Shown: positions 52,269-62,492, counted from the first letter of the stretch. The stretch is DNA of 64,000 nucleotides from Pseudoalteromonas arabiensis (GCF_001550155.1 NZ_LRUF01000024.1:224648-288647), one strand, 5' to 3'. The notes: generated by a model from the sequence alone, not told the origin. Made by a program: numbers and translations.

Positions 52269-53708
52269 ATGATCTTAATTTTAGACAATAATAATAATCG
52301 TGCGATAGGTTTACATGCAGCACTTACCTTTATAGGTGAAGCTGTTCAATTGGTTGATGAGTCAACACTACAAACATTTTGTGAGAAGCATCAACAGCAA
52401 GAATGTATGGTGATTCTTGGGGCTTTACAGCAACTAAGCCATGAAACCGTTATAAAGCAGTTTCCTGCTATCCCATTCTTATTGATAGGTGAAACACTCA
52501 AGCCGTTATTGAGTATTGCTAACGTGGTGGGGTTAATTTGTGAACCCTTTAACCATGATGTAACTACCCAGCTTTTGCATGATTGTCAGCAATATCAACG
52601 TATGTTGCCAGGCGAGCATAAACAGTCTAAATCGCATAAATCATTTGATGGTTTAGTGGGTGAAACTGATGCAGTCAAAGACGTTCGCTTTTTAATTGAA
52701 CAAGTCGCAAAAACAGATGCCAATGTGCTCATTTTAGGTGAATCTGGCACCGGTAAAGAAGTTGTCGCCCGTAATGTTCACTTATTGTCTAAGCGTAACA
52801 CAGGACCATTTGTTCCAGTAAACTGCGGAGCAATCCCAGGGGAGTTACTTGAAAGTGAGTTATTTGGTCATGAAAAAGGCGCTTTTACAGGTGCGATTTC
52901 TGCACGTAAAGGTCGCTTCGAATTGGCCCAAGGTGGTACGCTCTTTTTAGATGAAATTGGTGACATGCCATTGCAAATGCAGGTGAAGTTACTACGTGTT
53001 TTACAAGAGAGAAGCTATGAGCGGGTAGGGGGGACTAAGCCTATTCAGGCTGATGTGCGCATCATTGCTGCAACCCACAGAAATCTTGAGGATATGATCG
53101 AAAAAGGGGATTTTCGTGAAGATCTTTTTTATCGCTTAAATGTATTTCCGATTGAAAACCCATCACTAAGTGAACGCGCAGACGATATTCCACTGTTATT
53201 AAAAGAGTTAATGCGCCGTGTAAACGAGCAAAGTGGCACCACAGCCAAGTTCACTGAGCGCGCGATTCAAAGTTTAAAAGAGCATGCGTGGCCTGGCAAT
53301 ATTCGAGAGCTGGCGAACCTTGTTGAGCGTATGGTAATCATGTTCCCTGATAAGGTCGTTGATGTACCAGACTTACCAAGCAAATACCGCTATATTGAAG
53401 TCGATGCCTATGAACCTGAATACCCTGAAGAGTTGATGGAGCGAGATGCCTTTAACGATATTTTCAGCAGTGGTTTTAGTGACTACGAGGACGAAGAGCC
53501 TGAACTTTCAGCCGCGTCAGCTGATTCAGGGTTATTACCTGAAGAAGGTATTGAGCTAAAAGAGTATTTAGCGGATTTAGAGATAAGCCTGATTAGCCAA
53601 GCCCTTGAGCGTTATGATTATGTGGTGGCACGTGCCGCTGAAATTTTAGGTGTACGCCGTACAACCCTAGTCGAAAAAATGAAAAAGTATAATCTGTCGC
53701 GAGATTAA
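52269..53708 (+). CDS. flrA: Flagellar master regulator FlrA (FleQ family)
   Basis: A 479-aa sigma-54 activator. Residues 1-120 are the FleQ domain, a receiver relative without a phosphorylation site. An AAA+ domain (~130-370) has Walker A GESGTGKE, the sigma-54-contacting GAFTGA loop and Walker [12 protein letters not shown] Fis-type HTH ends the protein ([21 protein letters not shown]). It starts the flagellar cascade, and relatives bind c-di-GMP. The FleQ motif L-F-R-S-L-V-G, whose Arg contacts c-di-GMP, reads S-F-D-G-L-V-G here, while the second Arg (VVARN) is kept. Confidence 0.92.
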   Translation: MILILDNNNNRAIGLHAALTFIGEAVQLVDESTLQTFCEKHQQQECMVILGALQQLSHETVIKQFPAIPFLLIGETLKPLLSIANVVGLICEPFNHDVTTQLLHDCQQYQRMLPGEHKQSKSHKSFDGLVGETDAVKDVRFLIEQVAKTDANVLILGESGTGKEVVARNVHLLSKRNTGPFVPVNCGAIPGELLESELFGHEKGAFTGAISARKGRFELAQGGTLFLDEIGDMPLQMQVKLLRVLQERSYERVGGTKPIQADVRIIAATHRNLEDMIEKGDFREDLFYRLNVFPIENPSLSERADDIPLLLKELMRRVNEQSGTTAKFTERAIQSLKEHAWPGNIRELANLVERMVIMFPDKVVDVPDLPSKYRYIEVDAYEPEYPEELMERDAFNDIFSSGFSDYEDEEPELSAASADSGLLPEEGIELKEYLADLEISLISQALERYDYVVARAAEILGVRRTTLVEKMKKYNLSRD

Positions 53709-53745
53709 CCTGCTTTAGCTTTTCATTATTATCCAAAAAAAATGT

Positions 53746-53784
53746 GTAGGTCATATTAGCAACACGCTGTGATAGATGACCTAC
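53746..53784. terminator. Possible terminator between flrA and tag
   Basis: GTAGGTCAT (53746-53754) and ATGACCTAC (53776-53784) form a 9-bp stem with a 21-base loop, followed by TTGTTTTT on the plus strand. The reverse strand has an A/T-rich tract as well, so it may serve both convergent genes. Confidence 0.5.
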
Positions 53785-53822
53785 TTGTTTTTATTCGCTT
53801 CAAATTAACACTAATCGTGCAA

Positions 53823-54410
53823 TCAATACTGCGCAATTATTTCAGCTTTTCTAAAACAACCATTACTGTGATCATTAACCATACCGCATGCTTGCATATG
53901 CGCATACACGGTTGTTGGTCCTAAAAATTTAAAGCCGCGCTTTTTTAGATCTTTAGCAAAAGCGGTCGAGGCTTCTGTAATTGCAGGGTAATCCTCTCGC
54001 TTTTCAAGGTTATTCACTAGTGGTTTACCACCTACAAACTGCCATTGATAGTTTGAGAAACTACCAAATTCTCGTTGAATCTCTAAAAAGCAGTTAGCAT
54101 TGTTGATTGTTGCAGCAATTTTCAAACGATTACGGATAATGCTGTCATCTTGCATTAAACGTTCTATATCGCTTTCATTCATTTTGGCGACGTCATCGAC
54201 GACAAAGTTTTTAAATGCTCTGCGATAACCTGCACGCTTTTTCAAAATAGTGTACCAACTGAGTCCTGCTTGTGCAGACTCAAGAGTAATGAACTCAAAA
54301 AGACGATGATCATCGTAGACGGGTACACCCCATTCTTCATCATGATAGGCCACATAATCTTCTTTACTGGTGTCGAGCCATGGGCAGCGACAAAGGTGTT
54401 CTTTTTGCAT
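53823..54410 (-). CDS. tag: DNA-3-methyladenine glycosylase I (Tag)
   Basis: A 195-aa base-excision repair enzyme that removes 3-methyladenine. Conserved parts are CPWLDTSKEDYVAYHDEEWGVP at the N-terminus, ITLESAQAGLSWYTILKKR with the catalytic-site Glu, and the C-terminal HMQACGMVNDHSNGC. Zinc ligands Cys9, a His in YHDEEW, and the His and Cys in NDHSNGC are present. It is a non-flagellar insertion between flrA and flrB, on the opposite strand, and shares the upstream region with flrB. Confidence 0.93.
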   Translation of the reverse strand: MQKEHLCRCPWLDTSKEDYVAYHDEEWGVPVYDDHRLFEFITLESAQAGLSWYTILKKRAGYRRAFKNFVVDDVAKMNESDIERLMQDDSIIRNRLKIAATINNANCFLEIQREFGSFSNYQWQFVGGKPLVNNLEKREDYPAITEASTAFAKDLKKRGFKFLGPTTVYAHMQACGMVNDHSNGCFRKAEIIAQY

Positions 54411-54487
54411 CGTTCCCTCGCAGTTGTCATTTTTTTGTCGTTGTTAAATTAACCTTTAATTTATTGAATTTAAACAATAATAAATTT

Positions 54488-54501
54488 GGTATGGTTTGTG
54501 C
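54488..54501 (+). promoter_or_regulatory. sigma-54 type -24/-12 promoter of flrB
   Basis: TTTGGTATGGTTTGTGCATTT has GG at 54488-54489 and GC at 54500-54501, 10 bases apart, 37 bp before the flrB ATG. The base after GG is T, not the usual C, so it is weaker. FlrA-dependent transcription of flrBC is the known Vibrio arrangement. Confidence 0.6.
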
Positions 54502-54538
54502 ATTTACACTGTCAGACACGATTTTTGAGTAGTTAATT

Positions 54539-55651
54539 ATGGCCTTGGCAAATGTACTAAAACCACAATTTATCACAGCTAATCAATATAACCCATGTTT
54601 ACAGCAAGAAGAGTATGTGGGGGAATTAAGTGAGCTTCGCCAGCAAGCGAGTTGGCTTAGTCATTTGGTTGATACTATGCCTGCAGGTGTGGTGGTGCTA
54701 GATGGGCGCGGCATGATTGCAAAAGCAAATCAAATCGCGATAGACATGCTGGGTGAGCCATTAGAAGGTGAAAAGTGGTTTAGCGTTATTCAGCGCTCGT
54801 TTCGCCCTAAGCAAGATGATGGTCATGAGGTGTCACTAAAAGATGGTCGTTTAATCAAGCTCGATATTACAGCCCTAGCCCCTGAGCCTGGGCAACTCAT
54901 CTTAATGACAGATTTGACCGAAACGCGCAGGTTGCAAAAGCGTGTAGCGCATATGCAGCGTTTAAGTGCCCTTGGCAAAATGGTTGCTTCTCTTGCTCAT
55001 CAAGTCAGGACGCCGCTTTCAGCAGCTATGCTATATGCTGCAAACTTAGGCTCGAAGCGATTACCTGAAGCATCGCGTGGTAATTTCCATACTAAGTTAA
55101 TGTCGCGTTTAAAAGATTTAGAAACCCAAGTGAATGACATGCTTTTATTTGCTAAAAGCGGTGAGCAGCAAGTTGTTGAAAGTGTCTCGATGCAACAGCT
55201 TTTAAGCGAAGTTAAAGCGGGTGCCGATGCAATGGTTGCCCAAAATCACAGCGAGCTTGTCGTTAGTTTACCTGAGCCAGATATCGAAATTGTCGGAAAT
55301 AAAACCGCACTGGCAAGTGCCGTTCAAAACCTTATTCATAATAGTATTCAAATAATTGGCAGTCAGGCACGTGTTGAGCTGAGTGCTGAGCGAGATGACA
55401 AAGATGAAAATTGCGTGCGCATAAGTGTCAGCGACAATGGCCCAGGTATTGATACTCGTTTAGCAGATAAATTATTTGAACCGTTTTTTACCACTAAAAG
55501 CCAAGGTACAGGGCTTGGACTGGCTGTAGTCAGCTCAGTCGCCAATGCCCATCAAGGGCGGGTTGAAGTATATAACAACGCACATGGTGGTGCCTGTTTT
55601 AGTTTGATCTTGCCTATTAGTGCAGAACCTATGTTAGCGGAGGCAAAATGA
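54539..55651 (+). CDS. flrB: Flagellar sensor kinase FlrB
   Basis: A 370-aa cytoplasmic histidine kinase without membrane segments. A PAS-like domain (~40-130; GVVVLDGRGMIAKANQIAIDML) is followed by the dimerisation domain with the phosphorylated His in SLAHQVRTPLSAAM and an ATPase domain (NLIHNSIQI N box, DNGPGID G1, GTGLGLAVV G2). It phosphorylates FlrC, whose gene overlaps its 3' end by 4 bp. The gene follows a sigma-54 type element. Confidence 0.92.
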   Translation: MALANVLKPQFITANQYNPCLQQEEYVGELSELRQQASWLSHLVDTMPAGVVVLDGRGMIAKANQIAIDMLGEPLEGEKWFSVIQRSFRPKQDDGHEVSLKDGRLIKLDITALAPEPGQLILMTDLTETRRLQKRVAHMQRLSALGKMVASLAHQVRTPLSAAMLYAANLGSKRLPEASRGNFHTKLMSRLKDLETQVNDMLLFAKSGEQQVVESVSMQQLLSEVKAGADAMVAQNHSELVVSLPEPDIEIVGNKTALASAVQNLIHNSIQIIGSQARVELSAERDDKDENCVRISVSDNGPGIDTRLADKLFEPFFTTKSQGTGLGLAVVSSVANAHQGRVEVYNNAHGGACFSLILPISAEPMLAEAK

Positions 55652-57054
55652 GTACTCATCCTATTTTAGTCGTTGAAGATGACGCAGGCCTACGAGAAGC
55701 GCTGATTGATACACTAGAAATGTCAGGTATTGATTGTATTGCTGCCGATAGTGCCGAGCAGGCGATGGTCTTGTTAAAACAAAATACCTATGCATTGGTA
55801 GTCAGTGATGTGCAAATGGGCACTATGAGTGGTCTCGACTTATTGCGCAGCATTAAATTGAATTACCCAGAGTTGCCCGTTTTGATGATGACAGCGTATG
55901 CCACCATTGATGATGCGGTTGAAGCAATGCGCCTTGGTGCTATTGACTATATGGCCAAGCCGTTTGCGCCAGAAGTGCTCCTTAATATGGTCAGTCGTTA
56001 TTTACCAGAGAAAGAAAAAGAGACCGAAGGCCCGATTGTCGCAGATCCATCAAGCATAAAGCTACTTGAGCTGGCCAGTAAAGTGGCTCGCTCTGACGCC
56101 AGTGTTATGGTGCTTGGCCCAAGTGGGTCAGGTAAAGAAGTCTTAGCGCGTTATATTCACGATAAATCAAGCCGTGCTGACGCGCCTTTTGTTGCAATTA
56201 ACTGCGCAGCCATCCCCGAAAACATGCTTGAGGCAACATTATTTGGTTACGAAAAAGGTGCTTTTACAGGCGCTATTCAAGCTTGCCCAGGTAAATTTGA
56301 ACAGGCGCAAGGCGGCACCATTTTACTTGATGAAATCACTGAGATGGACTTAGGGCTGCAAGCAAAATTACTGCGTGTATTACAAGAGCGTGAAGTGGAG
56401 CGACTGGGTAGCCGTAAAACGATTGAACTTGATGTCCGTGTTTTGGCAACCAGCAACCGTGATCTAAAAGACGCTGTTAGTAACAATTTATTCAGAGAAG
56501 ACTTATACTATCGTTTAAATGTATTCCCACTGATGTGGCGGCCACTTGCTGAGCGTCCAGGTGACATTATTATTCTGGCTGAGCATTTGATTGAACGACA
56601 CTGCTTGAAAAGCAAAGAGCCAATTGCACTGATTACAGAAGGCGCAAAGCAGAAGTTACTAGCACATGCGTGGCCTGGTAACGTACGTGAGCTTGATAAT
56701 GTCATTCAACGGGCGCTCATTTTATGTGATGGCAACAGTATTCATGAGAATGATATTTTCATCGAAGAGTTGTTATCACCAAGTTCAGAGCCAACCCAAT
56801 CGGCTCCATCACATAATGCCCCGATTTACCAAGAGCAGCCTGTAGAGCCTCAGCTTGCGAGTATTCCTCAAGTGAACGAGCAAGGTAATTATAAAGACGA
56901 ACTCAAAGATAAAGAGCATCGTATTATCTTAGAGACGCTAGCCAAATGCCAAGGCAAACGCAAAGAGGTCGCTGAGACTTTAGGAATTAGTCCTCGTACA
57001 CTTAGGTATAAGTTGGCGCAAATGCGTGACCTTGGGATCGCATTACCAGCCTAA
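55648..57054 (+). CDS. flrC: Flagellar response regulator FlrC
   Basis: A 468-aa NtrC-type activator. The receiver (1-120) has phosphorylation Asp in LVVSDVQMGTMSGLD and Lys in YMAKPF. The AAA+ domain has Walker A GPSGSGKE, the GAFTGA loop and GGTILLDEI. A Fis-type HTH ends the protein (RKEVAETLGISPRTLRYKL). It activates the sigma-54 genes of the middle class, likely most of the -24/-12 promoters listed in this window. It overlaps flrB by 4 bp (ATGA) and is followed by a terminator. Confidence 0.94.
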   Translation: MSTHPILVVEDDAGLREALIDTLEMSGIDCIAADSAEQAMVLLKQNTYALVVSDVQMGTMSGLDLLRSIKLNYPELPVLMMTAYATIDDAVEAMRLGAIDYMAKPFAPEVLLNMVSRYLPEKEKETEGPIVADPSSIKLLELASKVARSDASVMVLGPSGSGKEVLARYIHDKSSRADAPFVAINCAAIPENMLEATLFGYEKGAFTGAIQACPGKFEQAQGGTILLDEITEMDLGLQAKLLRVLQEREVERLGSRKTIELDVRVLATSNRDLKDAVSNNLFREDLYYRLNVFPLMWRPLAERPGDIIILAEHLIERHCLKSKEPIALITEGAKQKLLAHAWPGNVRELDNVIQRALILCDGNSIHENDIFIEELLSPSSEPTQSAPSHNAPIYQEQPVEPQLASIPQVNEQGNYKDELKDKEHRIILETLAKCQGKRKEVAETLGISPRTLRYKLAQMRDLGIALPA

Positions 57055-57072
57055 TCCATATTTTTTCTTACA

Positions 57073-57104
57073 CAAACAAGCTCACATTATCGTGAGCTTG
57101 TTTG
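57073..57104 (+). terminator. Terminator after flrC
   Basis: CAAACAAGCTCAC and GTGAGCTTGTTTG form a perfect 13-bp stem with a 6-base loop. The T-run is poor, but position and strength fit a terminator. Confidence 0.7.
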
Positions 57105-57168
57105 CTGTCAAAACTCTGACAACAACAAACTCAATAATAACCAATTGTTTTTATTGGTTTTTATTTGT

Positions 57169-57182
57169 GGCACGCTTTGTGC
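57169..57182 (+). promoter_or_regulatory. sigma-54 type -24/-12 promoter of fliE
   Basis: TGTGGCACGCTTTGTGCATTT is close to full consensus (TGGCACG-N4-TGCA), with GG at 57169-57170 and GC at 57181-57182. It lies 40 bp before the fliE ATG and should drive fliEFGHIJ. Confidence 0.9.
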
Positions 57183-57221
57183 ATTTTACTTATTAAGTGA
57201 ACTGCATCGTCAGAGAGTATT

Positions 57222-57554
57222 ATGAAAATTCAAAACAGCGCATTATTTCAAGAAATGCAATCTATGGCTCTAGAAGCGGGCCGTAGCCAGTCAGTTAATA
57301 ACTTACCAACACAAGCTCAGCCGACTTCATCAGCACAGTTTGGTGATTTACTTAGTAATGCGCTTGATAACGTTAATGGCCTACAACAAGACGCTAAGCA
57401 AAAAGTCACCGCATTAGAGATGGGGGATCGCAGTGTTTCCTTGGCAGAAGTGATGATAGCTTCGCAAAAGTCTTCAGTGGCTTTTGAGGCGACGGTACAA
57501 GTAAGAAACAAACTTGTTGAAGCATATAAAGACATTATGAACATGCCTGTTTAA
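57222..57554 (+). CDS. fliE: MS-ring/rod adaptor FliE
   Basis: A 110-aa protein. The C-terminal half (VTALEMGDRSVSLAEVMIASQKSSVAFEATVQVRNKLVEAYKDIMNMPV) is the FliE signature. It is the first rod component, joining the MS ring to FlgB. It heads the fliEFGHIJ operon and lies 20 bp before fliF. Confidence 0.95.
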   Translation: MKIQNSALFQEMQSMALEAGRSQSVNNLPTQAQPTSSAQFGDLLSNALDNVNGLQQDAKQKVTALEMGDRSVSLAEVMIASQKSSVAFEATVQVRNKLVEAYKDIMNMPV

Positions 57555-57574
57555 CTAGGTAGTGGAGAATTATT

Positions 57575-59290
57575 GTGGCGCAATCTAATCAATCAACTGA
57601 TCTAGCCTTAGCAGGTGGTGGAGTCGATTCACCTGATACTGAGGAACAACAAGAGCAAAAGTCTGGATACTTGAGTGCCCTGAACGGTGTGGATGTACTT
57701 CGTCAGGTTACGTTAGTTATTGCATTGGCTATCTGTTTGGCAATCGCTATTTTTATCATTATTTGGGCTCGTCAGCCTGATATGCGACCGCTTGGTAAAA
57801 TGCCAACGGAAGAGCTTATTCAAACTCTCGACTTTTTAGATGCTCAAAAGATTGATTATGAATTAGATGGTAATGTCATTTCGGTTGAAGAAGGTGAATA
57901 CCAAAATATTAAGCTATTGATGGCTCGTGAAGGCCTTGAGCAAGCGCCAAGCTCAGGTACTGACATCATCATGCAAGATATGGGATTTGGTGTAAGCCAA
58001 CGCCTTGAACGTGAACGTTTAAAACATGGCCGTGAGCAGCAGCTTGCGCGCACCATTGAAGAGCTAAAAAATGTAACGCGCGCCAAAGTACTTTTAGCTA
58101 TTCCAAAAGAAAACGTATTTGCTCGTCGTGAAAAACAGCCTTCTGCTACGGTGGTGCTAACGCTTAAGCGTGGCCGCACACTCGATGGTGAAGAAGTTGA
58201 CTCAGTGGTTGATATTATTGCGTCAGCTGTACAAGGGCTGTCACCTGAGCGCGTTACAGTTACCGATCAAAATGGCCGTTTACTTAACTCAGGCTCACAA
58301 AATTCACTGGCAGCTCGCTCACGTAAAGAGTATGAAATTGAGCGCAAACGTGAAGAAGAATATCTTAATAAAATCGATAGTATCCTTATCCCTGTCGTGG
58401 GGTTAGGCAACTACACAGCGCAAGTAGATTTGAATATGGACTTTAGTGCCGTTGAAGAAACTCAAAAGCGCTTTAACCCAGATTTACCTGCCGTGCGCAG
58501 TGAAACAACGTTTGAAGAAAATAACATTGGTGGTTTAGCGGTTGGTATTCCTGGTGCCTTAACAAACCAGCCGCCTGTTAACTCTGATATCCCTGAGGTA
58601 GCGGGTCAAGGTGCTGCTGGCACAGCAACTAACCCAAGTCGCTCTCACAAAGAAGCAACCCGTAATTATGAGTTAGATACAACGATTTCACATAAACGTC
58701 AGCAAACAGGGGTTATCCGTCGTATTAGTGTATCTGTTGCCGTTGACTACGTGCCTCAAGTCGGTGAAAACGGTGAAACAACAATGGTACCGCGCTCGGT
58801 TGAGGCATTGTCAAATATCCGTCGCTTATTACAAGGTGGTGTTGGCTTTGATATGCAGCGTGGTGATGCGCTAGAAGTTGTAACCGTGCCTTTTGTTCGC
58901 CAAGACACAGGAGAAGCAATCGAAATACCACTGTGGGAACAAGAGTGGTTCATGAAAATGCTACGTTTAGCGCTGGGCGCCTTGGTAATCATTGTACTAA
59001 TAATTGCTGTTGTTAAACCGATGCTGAAACGCTTAATTTACCCAGATGATACACTGGAAGAATATGATGAAGATGCGCTAAGCTCAGGTATAGATATTGG
59101 TGATAGTACGCTAGATATGCTAAATAAAGACTTTGACTCGGCTGCTGTAGGATTCTCAAGTGATGGTACACTACAGCTACCAGATTTACATGGCGATGAA
59201 GATTTACTTAAAGCAGTGCGAGCACTGGTAGCAAATGAGCCTGAATTGTCTTCACAAGTAGTGAAAGCGTGGTTAACAGAAGATGACTGA
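57575..59290 (+). CDS. fliF: MS-ring protein FliF
   Basis: A 571-aa inner-membrane ring protein. TM1 is at about 48-68 (VTLVIALAICLAIAIFIII) and TM2 at ~463-482. Between them lie the secretory-ring domains with EGLEQAPSSGTDIIMQDMGFGVSQ and RVTVTDQNGRLLNSG. The C-terminal cytoplasmic tail (DLLKAVRALVANEPELSSQVVKAWL) binds FliG. It is the base of the motor and export gate. It starts with GTG or the following codons in context ATTGTGGCGCAATC; the start at 57575 is used. It overlaps fliG by 8 bp. Confidence 0.95.
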   Translation: MAQSNQSTDLALAGGGVDSPDTEEQQEQKSGYLSALNGVDVLRQVTLVIALAICLAIAIFIIIWARQPDMRPLGKMPTEELIQTLDFLDAQKIDYELDGNVISVEEGEYQNIKLLMAREGLEQAPSSGTDIIMQDMGFGVSQRLERERLKHGREQQLARTIEELKNVTRAKVLLAIPKENVFARREKQPSATVVLTLKRGRTLDGEEVDSVVDIIASAVQGLSPERVTVTDQNGRLLNSGSQNSLAARSRKEYEIERKREEEYLNKIDSILIPVVGLGNYTAQVDLNMDFSAVEETQKRFNPDLPAVRSETTFEENNIGGLAVGIPGALTNQPPVNSDIPEVAGQGAAGTATNPSRSHKEATRNYELDTTISHKRQQTGVIRRISVSVAVDYVPQVGENGETTMVPRSVEALSNIRRLLQGGVGFDMQRGDALEVVTVPFVRQDTGEAIEIPLWEQEWFMKMLRLALGALVIIVLIIAVVKPMLKRLIYPDDTLEEYDEDALSSGIDIGDSTLDMLNKDFDSAAVGFSSDGTLQLPDLHGDEDLLKAVRALVANEPELSSQVVKAWLTEDD

Positions 59291-60320
59291 TCAAGAAAAA
59301 CAACTACCTGCGGCGTTTGATGTCGACAAATTAGACGGCGTAGATAAAGCCGCGATACTTTTGCTGAGTTTATCAGAAGAGGATGCAGCACAAATCCTAA
59401 AACACTTAGAGCCAAAACAGGTTCAAAAAGTCGGGATGGCAATGGCTGCGCTGGATGATTTATCGCAAGCAAAAATTAGCGCTGTACATAACTTGTTTAT
59501 TGAACAAATTCAAAGCTTTAGTACTATTGGTTTCCAATCTGAAGACTTTATTAAGAAAGCACTAACCGCAGCCCTAGGTGAAGATAAAGCAGCAAGCTTA
59601 ATCGATCAGATTGTAATGGGCTCAGGTGCGAAAGGCCTCGATTCGTTAAAATGGATGGACTCTAAACAGGTTGCTAATATTATTCGTAATGAGCACCCGC
59701 AGATCCAGACCATTGTGTTATCTTATTTAGAGCCAGAGCAGTCTGCGGAGATCTTGTCGCAGTTCCCAGAAAAAGTGCGCCTCGATTTAACCATGCGTAT
59801 TGCTAACCTTGAAGAAGTTCAACCTGCTGCACTCCAAGAATTAAACGAAATCATGGAGAAACAGTTTGCTGGTCAAGCAGGTGCACAAGCAGCGAAAATG
59901 GGTGGCTTGAAAGCCGCGGCAGATATCATGAACTACCTAGATACGAATGTTGAAGGTCAGTTGATGGATTCAATCCGTGAGCATGACGAAGAAATGTCGC
60001 AACAAATCCAAGACTTAATGTTTGTCTTCGAAAACTTAATGGATGTAGAAGATAGAGGCATTCAAGCGATTCTTCGTGAAGTGCAACAAGATGTACTGAT
60101 GAAAGCAATCAAAGGTACCGACGAAGCACTGAAAGAAAAGATCCTAAGCAATATGTCAAAACGTGCCGCAGAACTGCTTGCTGATGACTTAGAAGCAATG
60201 GGGCCTGTGCGTATTAGTGAAGTAGAAACGGCACAAAAAGAAATTCTGTCAACAGCACGTCGCTTAGCAGATTCAGGTGAAATTATGCTTGGTGGCGGTG
60301 GTGGAGAGGAGTTCCTGTAA
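59283..60320 (+). CDS. fliG: Motor switch protein FliG
   Basis: A 345-aa C-ring protein. The N-terminal FliF-binding domain (LDGVDKAAILLLSLSEEDAAQILKHL) is followed by the middle domain with the EHPQ motif (IIRNEHPQIQTIVLSYL). The C-terminal torque helix (DEEMSQQIQDLMFVFENLMDVEDRGIQAILREV) carries the charged residues that meet the stator. Its ATG lies 8 bp inside fliF, so translation is coupled. FliH starts 3 bp after its stop. Confidence 0.96.
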   Translation: MTDQEKQLPAAFDVDKLDGVDKAAILLLSLSEEDAAQILKHLEPKQVQKVGMAMAALDDLSQAKISAVHNLFIEQIQSFSTIGFQSEDFIKKALTAALGEDKAASLIDQIVMGSGAKGLDSLKWMDSKQVANIIRNEHPQIQTIVLSYLEPEQSAEILSQFPEKVRLDLTMRIANLEEVQPAALQELNEIMEKQFAGQAGAQAAKMGGLKAAADIMNYLDTNVEGQLMDSIREHDEEMSQQIQDLMFVFENLMDVEDRGIQAILREVQQDVLMKAIKGTDEALKEKILSNMSKRAAELLADDLEAMGPVRISEVETAQKEILSTARRLADSGEIMLGGGGGEEFL

Positions 60321-60323
60321 ATT

Positions 60324-61142
60324 ATGGATAAACCATCACTTCACCGAGGTAAACCTGTTCACGCCAGTGAAGCGGTTGATGAACTTTTAGAAAATTGGCC
60401 AATTCCTGATGTTGAACAAGATACTCGCAAGTATGCGGGACGCTCTACTGCATTTGGCACGCCTTTAGCTGATTTATATCGTAAAGAGCAAGAAAAAGCA
60501 CCCGCAAAGGAAGAGCCTGAAGAGCCAGAAATACCCGCATTAACAATGGCTGAGCTTGAAAAAATTCGTCAAGATGCGTTTGAGGAAGGTTTAAAGCAAG
60601 GCCATGAGCAAGGCTATATTGATGGTTTCGAAAAAGGTGTAGGTGAAGGAAAAGAAGCCGGCTACAAAGAAGGTGTAGAGTTAGGTAAAACCCAAGGCCA
60701 AGAAGAAGTTAAGCCTATAATTGAAGAGCAACTCACGATATTACGTGGCTTACTTGATAGCCTATCAAATCCTTTATCACAAGTTGATGAAAGCGCTGAA
60801 AAACAGCTCGTGCAACTGGCTGTGATGTTAAGTGAGTCACTGATTTATCAAGAAATTAAAACCTCGCCAGATATTGTTTTACATGCCTTAAAACAGGCGA
60901 TAGATGCGCTAGGTGACGAACAAACAAAAGTACGTATTCACTTACACCCTGATGATATTAAACTCGTCACAGAAGGTTATGGTGAACAAACTGTTGCAGA
61001 CAATCACTGGCAGTTAGTGGCAGAACCGACCCTTGAACGCGGCGGATGTGAAGTTAAAACACCTCAGTCATCGATAGATATGACCGTAAAAACCCGCGTC
61101 AAAGAAACATTGGAAAACTTTTTGCATAACAGTGGTATCTAA
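60324..61142 (+). CDS. fliH: Export ATPase regulator FliH
   Basis: A 272-aa negative regulator of the FliI ATPase. The N-terminus is disordered. Residues ~85-140 show the G-x-x-x-G repeats typical of FliH (GLKQGHEQGYIDGFEKGVGE, GKEAGYKEGVELGKTQG). The C-terminal domain (LVQLAVMLSESLIYQEI; RGGCEVKTPQSSIDMTVKTRVKE) binds FliI. The protein docks the ATPase to the C ring. It lies 18 bp before fliI. Confidence 0.93.
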   Translation: MDKPSLHRGKPVHASEAVDELLENWPIPDVEQDTRKYAGRSTAFGTPLADLYRKEQEKAPAKEEPEEPEIPALTMAELEKIRQDAFEEGLKQGHEQGYIDGFEKGVGEGKEAGYKEGVELGKTQGQEEVKPIIEEQLTILRGLLDSLSNPLSQVDESAEKQLVQLAVMLSESLIYQEIKTSPDIVLHALKQAIDALGDEQTKVRIHLHPDDIKLVTEGYGEQTVADNHWQLVAEPTLERGGCEVKTPQSSIDMTVKTRVKETLENFLHNSGI

Positions 61143-61160
61143 CCACTTTTTAGGCTCAGT

Positions 61161-62492
61161 ATGAGTAGTCAAACACCCCTTGGCGAACGTTTAAAGCGTT
61201 ATGAAAAGCACATAAAAGTCAGTAAGCCTGCTGTCGCAGGCATTTTGACGCGCGTTGTCGGTTTAACTCTCGAAGCGAAAGGTCTTCGCGCACCGGTTGG
61301 TAGCCAGTGCAAAATTGAAACAATCAATGGTTATGTTGACGCTGAGGTTGTTGGTTTTAATGATCAAACCTTATATTTAATGCCAAATGATCATATTTCC
61401 GGCGTGTTACCTGGCGCACGGGTTATTCCCCAAGTTAACGAAACAGGCTTGCCTGTGGGTATGAGTCTACTCGGTCGTGTTATTGATGGTCTTGGTCGTC
61501 CACTTGACGGCTTAGGTGCAATTAAGGCTGAGCATTACCTGAAGTTTGCACAAAACGCGATTAACCCTCTTGCCAGACGTCCAATTAGCCAGCCAATGGA
61601 TGTTGGGGTGCGGGCGATCAATTCCGTTATCACTGTTGGACAAGGTCAGCGTATGGGCTTATTTGCAGGCTCAGGTGTGGGTAAGTCAGTGTTACTGGGT
61701 ATGATGACCAGAGGCTCAGAAGCCGATGTCATCGTAGTTGGTTTAGTGGGAGAACGTGGCCGTGAGGTAAAAGAATTTATTGAAGAAATTCTTGGTGTTG
61801 AAGGGCGTAAACGTTCTGTTGTTGTTGCTGCACCTGCTGATGCATCACCGCTTATGCGTTTAAAAGGCTGTGAAAGTGCCGTCACAATTGCCGAATATTT
61901 TCGTGATCAAGGTCTCAATGTGTTACTGCTGCTTGATTCAGTGACTCGTTACGCGATGGCGCAGCGTGAAATCGCGCTCGCTGTAGGTGAGCCTCCGGCA
62001 ACAAAAGGTTATCCGCCTTCCGTATTTGCAAAATTACCCGCATTAGTTGAGCGTGCTGGTAACGGTGGTGAAGGGCAAGGTTCTATTACTGCATTTTTTA
62101 CTGTGCTGAGCGAGGGGGATGACATGCAAGACCCTATTGCCGATTCTGCCCGTGCTATTTTGGATGGTCACATCGTGCTATCGCGAGACTTAGCTGATAG
62201 TGGTCATTATCCTGCCATCGATATTGAAAAGTCTATTTCACGGGTTATGCCGCAAGTTGTCTCAGAGCCGCATATGCAACAAGCAAGAGTGCTTAAACAA
62301 GTCTATTCTATGTACCAGCAGAATAAAGACATGATTACGCTGGGAGCTTATCAAAAAGGAACAGATCCTATGCTTGATCAAGCAATTAATATGATGCCAG
62401 CAGTGAATCAGTTTTTACAACAAGGCATGAAAGATGTGATCAGCTATGACGATGGCTTACAAGGCCTAGCACAACTGTTAGGACAAGCATAA
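61161..62492 (+). CDS. fliI: Flagellar export ATPase FliI
   Basis: A 443-aa F1-beta-like ATPase. Motifs are Walker [18 protein letters not shown], Walker [22 protein letters not shown] and the family [22 protein letters not shown]. It unfolds and delivers export substrates to the type III gate. Its stop overlaps the fliJ start by one base (TAATG). Length and motif order are normal. Confidence 0.96.
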   Translation: MSSQTPLGERLKRYEKHIKVSKPAVAGILTRVVGLTLEAKGLRAPVGSQCKIETINGYVDAEVVGFNDQTLYLMPNDHISGVLPGARVIPQVNETGLPVGMSLLGRVIDGLGRPLDGLGAIKAEHYLKFAQNAINPLARRPISQPMDVGVRAINSVITVGQGQRMGLFAGSGVGKSVLLGMMTRGSEADVIVVGLVGERGREVKEFIEEILGVEGRKRSVVVAAPADASPLMRLKGCESAVTIAEYFRDQGLNVLLLLDSVTRYAMAQREIALAVGEPPATKGYPPSVFAKLPALVERAGNGGEGQGSITAFFTVLSEGDDMQDPIADSARAILDGHIVLSRDLADSGHYPAIDIEKSISRVMPQVVSEPHMQQARVLKQVYSMYQQNKDMITLGAYQKGTDPMLDQAINMMPAVNQFLQQGMKDVISYDDGLQGLAQLLGQA

